Assembly (NCBI GenBank): GCA_947095585.1
Contig: OX352763.1
Location: forward strand, 36,320,010 to 36,384,009
Source: Nephrocerus scutellatus
Lineage: Eukaryota > Arthropoda > Insecta > Diptera > Pipunculidae
Reading direction: 5' to 3'
Length of the DNA stretch: 64,000 bases
Part shown: one piece after another, positions 56,755-64,000 of the stretch
Layout of the letters: the number at the start of each line of letters is the position of its first letter
Numbering within the stretch: the first letter of the stretch is position 1
Notes under the pieces: generated by a model
Told to the model about the DNA's origin: nothing
Database searches by the model: none
The model's input: the letters and a program-made list of their open reading frames with translations, nothing else
Translations under genes and position numbers: made by a program

Positions 56755-57320
56755 GTTAACGACAGAGGCACAATTTCCTTCAAGTCTGTTCAACTGTTGG
56801 CAGACGCTGATGACATCGAGCTTTCACTATGGTGTACTTCCCAGAATTGAGACAGAAGCGGCGAAAATGGATTGGTAGTTCACGAGGTCCAGATAAAGCC
56901 ACAATACACATCTATAACATTGAGGGTCGACCTACATAGGCTGCGCTATAACACCACCAGCTCAGAAGTCAAACAAAAAATAGTCTTACTTGGTCGGTTC
57001 GAGAGGAAAATTCTTCGGACGATTTTTTGTCCCATTTGCGATAAGGTTCTTTAGAGAACAAGATTCAATGATGAATTATACGAGCTATACAGCCAAAACG
57101 GCTTAGTGAAGAATTTGCGTAAAGAACGTTTAAGATGGCTAGGACATGTAGAACGAACATCAATGCTCCGGCCAGCAAATTCTTCTAATCTAATTCAAAT
57201 GGACAGCGTAGTAGAGGGAGTCCTAGCTTTACATGGCGCGGACAAGTAAAGGGTTACCTGCAAATGATAGGTGTTCGCAATTGGAAGCAGTTTGAAAAAT
57301 ACCGTTCTAATATTAAGCAC
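56755..57320 (+). pseudogene. Family E (RTE-like) LINE, C-terminal fragment
   Basis: RGTISFKSVQLLADADDIEL contains the catalytic block with DADD instead of YADD at about 56800-56811. Then NGLVVHEVQIKPQYTS, LLGRFERKILRTIFCPICDK, FNDELYELYSQNGLVKNLRK and ERLRWLGHVERTSMLRPANS. This is the order of RTE-like C-termini. It probably belongs to the same original insertion as 55225-56010, separated by the family B piece. Stops and shifts make it dead. Confidence 0.72.
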
Positions 57321-57324
57321 ATAA

Positions 57325-58800
57325 GTACTCCCTAGCTAGATATAGGAAGTTTAAATTTGGCATCGGGTGCCAAGTCATCAAAGGTTCAAAAGCAAAGGCA
57401 AATGCATGCAAGGAGACACAGCGGTAAAACTAATTAGGGCTGATTTAGCCATCAGGTTTTTGTGCTCGGAGCATAGACAGTAAGTGGCATTAACTTTGGA
57501 ACTGTGACGGTAATAGTAGTACTTGGAAAGAATGCTTCAGAGATTAGATAATCCAAGCAACTTATTATGTATATTAGGAGACGACCTAACTCTGTATCAT
57601 TAGAGAAATCCTCAAATTGGAGAAACAGCAACAGCAGTAGAGACTGGAGAAAATTATTTGCGGCTTTGCCACAGAGACACCAAAGGTAGATGCAACTCCA
57701 AAACATTTAGGAATTGCTGTTTACACACGAAGGGGCAAAAAAAAAGCTCGATATATTAATACAGAGAATTACCTGTTGCCGTACACCATTCTGTCTCAAC
57801 GTTAAAATTATTTATTTTTGAATGAAATGAAATGAAATCATAAACGTTCCAAAACGACACTGGATTACTTCAGGAAAAATGTCTATTATTTAGCGTCAAT
57901 CAGTACCAAGCCCATAATAATAATTAATCAAGAACCCTTCATGGTAACGAATCCATAAAGATGAGCAACGCGATGTCGCCGTATATAGTCAGATACATCG
58001 CACCCCCAATTGCAGATACAATATTTATACTCATATGAACAAGATACTCGTTTATAGAACTCCATGAAAATGAAAATCATTCACGCAAAACAGTAATCAA
58101 CTGAAGAGCATCTTCAGACGAAAACGAAACAAACCGTAAACCCCAACAACACACCTACCCCGGTAATTACACATTAGGTACGAGTTCGAGTACATGATAT
58201 GATGTTCCGACAACAACAATAAAACTTTTTCGAGTGGTTTTACATGTTCCGTAAATCTTCGGATACAGATAGATGCGGTTTTTTTTTACTTTTTATTTTT
58301 AAGTGCAGCAGTCGGCAGTTAGAGTTGAAGCTGTAGTTGGAGTTGGAGTTGATGACAACATGTTACGAGTACGGAGGTCAAATAGAATTACATACATGGG
58401 CCGATAGATGCCGGTCACGATAATGCGTTGCCTCTAAAGTAGCACAAGCGCTAGTGAAACGATGTAATAACAATCTGAACATTTTGCACTACAACATGCT
58501 CCCGAGTAGATACTTATTTGGAAACTTGTCAGTGGATTTTTACAACCAATTATCACGTAATACACACTTTTGTTTATGACATAGCCGCGAGGAGCATTTA
58601 TCTTCAGCTAGAGCTTCTACTTCAGGTAGCATAAATGGAAATTATGCATTAAGGAATTAAGTTTTTTTAGTTCCTTATAAATTGTTTAAAATTGCACAGA
58701 TAATGATTATATAATTTGATAAAAATTTCTATATATGTAGTAATTGGCCCCGTCACTCACTCCACCATGCACGCAGCATTGTGTCTCCAAAACTGTGATG
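57325..58800. other. Unassigned stretch
   Basis: No protein-coding signal. A GTTGGAGTTGGAGTTG-type triplet-like run near 58320-58345 and A/T runs only. Confidence 0.4.
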
Positions 58801-58804
58801 ATAT

Positions 58805-59420
58805 ATCGTGGAGCGCGAACTTGAAGTAGTACAATCCTTTAACTATCTCGGGTCAACTGTAGCAGCCGATAACAGCATGGAACCGGAAATACGCGCACGG
58901 CTGCTTAAAGCCAACATAGCCTACTATAGTCTGTCAAGACTCTTCAAATCCAGGAACTTAAGCATAACAACCAAGATGCTGGTATATAAAACAATGGTCA
59001 TACCAGCACTTAGATATGGATCCGATCATTCTGACCTCTTAGTCGCGTTCGAGAGAAAAATCTTACGGAGAATTGTTGGCCCCATATGTGAGGAAGGACT
59101 ATTCCGGAGACTTTATAATGATGAGGTCTACGAGAGTCACCGCGATGTCGATATCGTGAAGAAAATTAAGCTCGGTAGGCTTCGGTGGGCAGGGCATGAG
59201 CGAAAAGGATCCTGCTTGGAAAATCCTTTGTGGTAGGATTTATGGAACAAGACAGCGAGGCCGGCCAAACCTACGCTGGAAGGATGACGTAGACCAGGAC
59301 GCCCAGAGTTTAGGGATGCCAAACTGGATGACACTGGCACGAAATCGGAACGGGTGGAGAAACTTTTTGCTGGAGGCCAGGACCGGACCGCGGTTGTAGA
59401 GCCAAACATGATGATGATGA
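58805..59420 (+). pseudogene. Family A (RTE-like) LINE 3' end
   Basis: Frame 58808-59236 is uninterrupted: ERELEVVQSFNYLGSTVAAD, NSMEPEIRARLLKANIAYYS, LFKSRNLSITTKMLVYKTMV, IPALRYGSDHSDLLVAFERK, ILRRIVGPICEEG. It continues after a shift and ends GAGCCAAACATGATGATGAT at about 59400-59419. It is the youngest-looking family A copy in coding terms, but 5'-truncated just after the catalytic motif. Confidence 0.88.
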
Positions 59421-59424
59421 TGGT

Positions 59425-60240
59425 CATGGGGCGGAACCGAGCTCATTACATGCATATTGATCCAGTCACTTTAATTTAGCCACGATTTTCCCGTAGCCTT
59501 ACTTTCACTCAAAGTCGATCACCTCCCTGTTATCTTTGGTCTATCAGCCCTGCGATTCCTGACCGTATTCCATTCGAATGCCCTGCGACAAAGATATGGA
59601 CGGATTGTGTAACAAAAAGAAAGTCGGAAAACCGGACACCGTGTTCTAGGTCTATGTGGGAGAATGTGGGGGAGGTAGACACAGACTTCCTAAACATTAA
59701 CATTCCTTCCAAGGTCATCGAACTGTCGATGCGTTATTTTTCTTTGTCTGTCGCTCTACGATTTTTATTTCGTGTGATTTACTGCGAATTTTATTTGTGT
59801 TTACCGACGACCGCACCCACACATTGGCAGATTTCGGAACGGTTCAGGAAAGTTCATTTGTTTTTGGCAAGTATTCCAAACTCTTAGTTATCTGCAGGAG
59901 CAAACTATTGTAGATGAAAGTATCAAAGAAATTCACTGGAGTCATGTGTCCGTCTAACATAGAACAACTCGGAGAGTGGCAAAATAATGGAGACGAACAG
60001 GAAAAAATGTTGGAAAAATGTTTCTCAGATTGTTTTCTTCCATCAACGCTTGATTTTTAAATAGAATTAAAAATCATTAGAAACATATTGAGTATCTTCC
60101 TAGTCCAAGGCTATAACTCATTCTCGTCATGGTACAAATTTCATACAAGACAAAGCCTAGTGCATGAATTTTGGAAAATTTTCAGATTATTCAATGAGGG
60201 TTATATACACACCCACCACGTGAGTGTGAAAAAAACAACC
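59425..60240. other. Unassigned stretch
   Basis: A plus frame at 59654-59887 shows no domain. Nothing else recognised. Confidence 0.4.
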
Positions 60241-60262
60241 CATACAAATACAATTTTTCATG

Positions 60263-61227
60263 TAAATTCTCTAATAGGAGAGGGGTATGTGTTAAAATTT
60301 GAAGAAAACCGCACTAATTTTTAAAAAATTTACATGGACACCACACGGGGTCAGGGCCTGATCACTCCAACAAACTTACAAAAAGTTTTGTCCATCAGTG
60401 ATACACATGTGTTTAAAATTTGAAGAAAATCGAGCTAATTTTTAAAAATTTTATATGGGCACCCCTCGGGCCTCAGGGCCTCACTCCAAAAACTATATAA
60501 AAAATTTTGTCCATCGGAGATACACATGTAGATATATAAAATTTGAAGAAAATCGGGTTGATTTTTTATGAAAAATTGTTATGGGCCCACGACCCACGGC
60601 CACCATAATTTTTGCAAAAAGTGTTGTCTATTGAAGATACACACGTATATAAAATTTAAAACAAAATCGGGTTAATTTTTCTTAAAAAAAATTGGGGACC
60701 CAAAATTTTTACAAAAAGTGTTTTTCATCGGACATACGTATATAAAATTTGAAAAAAATCGGGTTAATTATTTAAAAAAAAGTTATGGGGCCCCACGAAC
60801 CCGGGCCCGGGGTGTCCAAATTTTTTACAAAAAGTTTTGTCTATCGAAGATACACATGTGTATTAAATTTGAAGAAAATCGGGTTATTTTTTTAAAAAAA
60901 AAAGTTATGAGACCCCACGAACCCGGGCCAGGGGTCTCCAAAATTTTTACAAAAAGTGTTGTATATTAGAGATACACATGTGTATAAAATTTGAAGAGAA
61001 TCGAGAAAAAAATTTTAAAATATTTGTAGGGGAGCCCAACGACCCCATGGCCCGAGGGGCCTCAAATTTTAATAGAAATACACATGTGTGCAAAATTTCA
61101 ATAAAATCGGGCTTTGGGAAGTGGGTTAAAAATTGATCGCAAGATTCCACGACAGACCGACAGACGTCCGACAGATTTCCGACCGACATCCGTGCCACGT
61201 GAAAGTGAAGTTAATATAGAGAATTTA
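60263..61227 (-). mobile_element. Satellite-carrying short-TIR element, copy 3 (8 monomers, inverted)
   Basis: Ends TAAATTCTCTA (60263-60273) and TAGAGAATTTA (61217-61227). Monomers every ~115-125 bp contain AAATTTGAAGAAAATCGGG, ATACACATGTGTAT and AGTTTTGTCCATCG-type cores in the opposite orientation to copies 1 and 2; I count 8. The head carries AAAATTGATCGCAAGATTCC and CGACAGACCGACAGACGTCC. Outside the left end, AACAACCCATACAAATACAA matches (inverted) the flank beyond copy 1's right end (ATGGGTTGTTTTT), so the true end may extend about 35 bases further. Confidence 0.78.
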
Positions 61228-61309
61228 AAAAAGATCACACCCAGGCGCTCCAGGGGTGGTAATCATAGCACGTAACAATAGTACGTCGATCGCCGTCCAA
61301 CTCGTTCGT

Positions 61310-61650
61310 TTTATCATCATCGTATTTGGTGTTAAAACCAATATACTGCGCCGCACGCAAAATGTTTTTCACCGGTCGATGTCAGCCAGTTTGCCATCTC
61401 TAAACTCTGGGCGTTCTGAAAAAAGCTATCTTTCTTTTTAGCGTTATATTGACCTGCCTTGTTGTTGTGTTTCATAAATCAGTCCGCAGAAGACTTTCAG
61501 AACAGAACCCACTTCGCTCTTGTGAAATAGTTGTCCTGACCAGCGGGCTTCCTTAACGGTAACGGTAACTTTGGGGTAACGCTCGTAGATATCACCATTG
61601 CAGAGTTGTCGGAATCGTTCTTCCACACATACGGCGCTCACAATTCTCTT
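61310..61650 (-). repeat. Family A LINE 3' end
   Basis: On the minus strand: ERFRQLCNGDIYERYPKVTV, SEVGSVLKVFCGLIYETQQQ, then CCCAGAGTTTAGAGATGGCA and the tail region TACGATGATGATAAA near 61310. Diverged from other copies but in the same order. Confidence 0.7.
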
Positions 61651-61689
61651 TGACTTTCTTCTAAAATTCTATCACAAAGTGCTTTTTAT

Positions 61690-62400
61690 AAATTTTAGGA
61701 TGTCTAAGCTGGGATATCAGTGCTCTAGAGCGATTTAAGTCTAGCCTAGGCCGAAGTTGTCATGCTATAGTACATGTGGCGGTATGCGCCCACCTTGTGT
61801 TTGTTAATGCTTCTGCCTCTTTCCGAAGCCAAAGCTTAACCGCTGACAAACAATTAGGTCCTTCAGGAACTTGTTGAATTCTATTTTGAAGGCCTGTATA
61901 GTTTTGGGAAACACGGAGTCGACTAATTGATTCCACGTCGATAAAGATGTGTGCCATTTCTAGCTAGCTTGTCTGCCTTACAGTTACGAATGATATCAGA
62001 GTGACCGGGGACCCAGACTAGACGGGTGTTGAAATACTCGCTCATCTCCTTGAGAGATGTTTGGCAGTTTATCGCTACCCCCAACGTCATTGAGATTAAA
62101 TACAGCGATTTGATTGCCGCCTGGCTGTCTACATAGATTACGGTATAGGTTACCGATATTATATTATGTTCACCCAGATCAATGCTTCCTCAATCGCTGT
62201 CACCTCAGCCTGATACACACTGCAATAGTCCGGGAGCCGAACGGAAATGTTTACGTTAGTTTTGTCACAGTAGACGCCGGCATCGACTTTATCGTCTAGC
62301 TTGGTGTTGTCCATGAAGAATTTTAATGCAACAGTTTCTTGTGGCGAACCATCCCTCCCTTGCTCCCTAGAGGGGTACATGGCCCGAAAAACGTTGTTGA
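61690..62400 (-). pseudogene. I/LOA-like LINE RNase H and C-terminal fragment (family C-like)
   Basis: On the minus strand: MDNTKLDDKVDAGVYCDKT (first Asp region), VYQAEVTAIEEALIWVN (catalytic Glu), VIYVDSQAAIKSLYL (second Asp), VWVPGHSDIIRNCKADKLAR (His and fourth acid, D in KAD), then NGTH and a C-terminal block KLWLRKEAEALTNTRWAHTA. All expected RNase H catalytic positions are visible, though broken by a frame change near 62160. It sits inside antisense family A sequence, apparently as a nested or joined piece. Confidence 0.8.
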
Positions 62401-62419
62401 AGCATAACACCGGTAGTGT

Positions 62420-63600
62420 GTACTGTGTAGTCTAAGTTCGCCAGCTCTGCCTTTAGCGAGTTGTTGCTCTACTTCGAAAACGCACTTCATTATCTTAATT
62501 GAGCGACCAATGTAAGATGTTCTGCTCGCAGAAGTAGACACTATGTACTTGGTTTTCTATCATTTATGGACAGACCCAGATTTTGTGACTCCTCAACTTG
62601 GATGATTTGGAACTTCTTGTAAAGCTCCTCAGTTTCTACTAATGATGTCGATATTGTCACGTGGTCGGTGGAGATTGGTGATTGAGCCCCGCGCTTACCA
62701 AGCTTTCGCCATAAGGCATACTCCTTATTTCATATCACTCAACAGGAAACCCTATATTTTATATTCCGTGTTTAGGTCCTGCACCATTCCAAATATAAAT
62801 CATGCTGCAGATTGACCCCCACGGGTAATGTCGATATTGTCAGCGGAAGCCAGCTTATGGATGAAGTTATAGAGAATTGAATATTGATAGTTGGCTTAAT
62901 ACATTGCTCATGGTCAACCGTTAATGCGTCTAAGTTTAATTGGGATGCAGAATTATCTCATAGCTTTATCTGGCTATGCTATCAAAGATGATATTAACAG
63001 ATGGTGTAGTGAGTTTTGGAACTGCAGACTTTTTTCCATCGCCTGCCTAAGTGTGACAGTCTGATAAGTTATTGGATAAAGCCACGCTGGTATAAACTTT
63101 AGCATATGGGGCTATCTTGTCTTGTAGTATAGAGGAAAAAATCGTATACGCAGTACTCAACAACGTTATACCACGATAATTGCTCCACATTGTGATATCT
63201 TCTTATTGGGAACCGGATGCCTCCTCTCAGGCCGGCTTTTGGCATCGATTATTTCTCCCATACTTGAACTATTAGTTTATAATTCAAATGGCTTAGATCG
63301 GTCCTGCAGATACAATCAGCTCCCCTGTGATGATATGTGTTCCAAATACGGAAGGATATTGTAGTCATTGGTTATTGGAGGAGTCTCCAATTAATCAGTT
63401 AGCTGTTCATTTAGCGACTCATGAAACTGCTATTCCCATCGCTCTAAATTTAGATTGGATATCAGATTACGCACTTTGTCATACCACGGAGCTTCCACGT
63501 CTGATGCGGTCCTCGCTCTCGTTACTCTCCCACTCTTCTTCCAGATTTTTTTCTTTTGTCTGAAAACTATTTTTTGATATCTTCTGAGCTCTTTATATTT
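62420..63600 (-). pseudogene. Family A (RTE-like) LINE, antisense, decayed
   Basis: On the minus strand from 63600: KYKELRRYQKI-like start, KSGRVTRARTASDVEAPWYD, then around 63410-63330 a degraded RT N-terminal block (AMGIAVS...LIGDSSNNQ), a LHHLFI-like block near 63010, SLVETEELYKKFQIIQVEES-like at about 62640 and SASRTSYIGRSIKIMKCVFE at 62540-62460. With the piece at 61310-61650 it would make one element interrupted by the RNase H fragment. Confidence 0.65.
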
Positions 63601-63725
63601 TAATTGGAGATACACACGTGTGCAAACTTTTAAGTTTTGAAAAAAAAAATATATGGGCACTGCGGTCCGATCACTTCCATTATTATAGCAAGAGTTGTCA
63701 TCGGAAAAATACATGTGTGCAAAGT
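63600..63725 (-). repeat. Two partial satellite-element monomers
   Basis: GGAGATACACACGTGTGCAA and CGGAAAAATACATGTGTGCA, about 105 bp apart, resemble the monomer core of the elements at 14528, 27021 and 60263. No terminal inverted repeats seen. Confidence 0.55.
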
Positions 63726-63729
63726 TCAT

Positions 63730-64000
63730 TTTCTCACCATATCATCGTTTGGTGCTCCGATATGTTTATGTTTTTTTTTTACCCGTTAGGTGGCGCTCGA
63801 GTCGAGTTATTTACGAAAATTTGTGGTTGTTTCTGGTTGGTAAAAAAAAGATTCCGTTGTTTTTGACGGGTTCTCACCTAGTAATTAAATAAAATTAAAA
63901 TAACTTTATAAATATTTAAATATTTGAATAAAAATAAATGTTTAATATACCTCCTTTTTAAAACGAACTAAAAAGTATAAAATAAAGTTTAAAATAAAAA
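63730..64000. other. AT-rich end of the window
   Basis: Nothing recognised; very AT-rich from about 63880. Confidence 0.5.

Noticed and set aside
59654..59887. 77-codon plus-strand frame
   Set aside because: Hydrophobic runs but no recognised family and no splice signals.

Overview
The window looks like intergenic or intronic DNA from an insect, probably a fly (Diptera), with a large and old transposable-element load. The reasons are the mixture of APE-type LINEs (RTE-like, I/LOA-like with RNase H, R1-like, CR1/Jockey-like), several Tc1/mariner-superfamily transposase relics, a tRNA-derived SINE family, AT-rich non-coding DNA, and candidate introns as short as 61 and 108 nt. There are no bacterial genes, operons, rRNA genes or CRISPR arrays. 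Nearly every long reading frame is a broken transposon piece. I did not see one intact mobile-element gene.

For clarity I use local family names. Family A is an RTE-like LINE whose 3' end is followed by an ATG-rich microsatellite tail. Family B and family D are two related LINEs whose endonuclease carries a KHGLG...NDNGERF block. Family C is an I/LOA-like LINE with a C-terminal RNase H and a recognisable 3' unit. Family E is a second RTE-like LINE. Layout: 0.2-2.9 kb A and C fragments, a SINE and two head-to-head mariner-like relics; 4.5-8.45 kb an A element tail-to-tail with a nearly complete antisense B element; 10.2-10.7 kb a GATA-like degenerate repeat; 14.4-19.5 kb an element carrying a satellite inside short inverted repeats, an A fragment and a nearly full CR1/Jockey-like LINE; 20.8-23.4 kb an internally deleted A element facing an antisense A fragment; 27-28.8 kb a second satellite element and an R1-like fragment; 31-34.2 kb C pieces, a CpG-rich 150-bp satellite and a D fragment; 35.7-36.85 kb a long-TIR MITE-like element; 37.5-46.2 kb SINE, A, C and D copies; 48.1-50.9 kb two more Tc1/mariner relics; 54.0-54.7 kb a perfect (CAAA)n array of about 675 bp; 55.2-63.7 kb E, B, A and C fragments and a third satellite element.

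The best evidence of host genes is three short minus-strand candidate first coding exons at 52673-52485, 24512-24330 and 9525-9403. Each has an ATG, a non-repetitive coding stretch and a plausible splice donor. The latter two also have a short upstream intron with donor and acceptor. All point leftwards, and the last two end in the same codon phase, so they may be alternative promoters of one large gene continuing beyond the left edge, with the window as its TE-filled 5' introns. I do not recognise the proteins.

No functional multi-gene system was found. The most unusual structures are the short-TIR elements with an internal variable-copy satellite (three copies with 3, 7 and 8 monomers), the CpG-rich higher-order satellite, the MITE-like element with duplicated interior, and the perfect tetranucleotide array. 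All readings are by eye from the sequence; clade names are judgements from motifs, not from searches.
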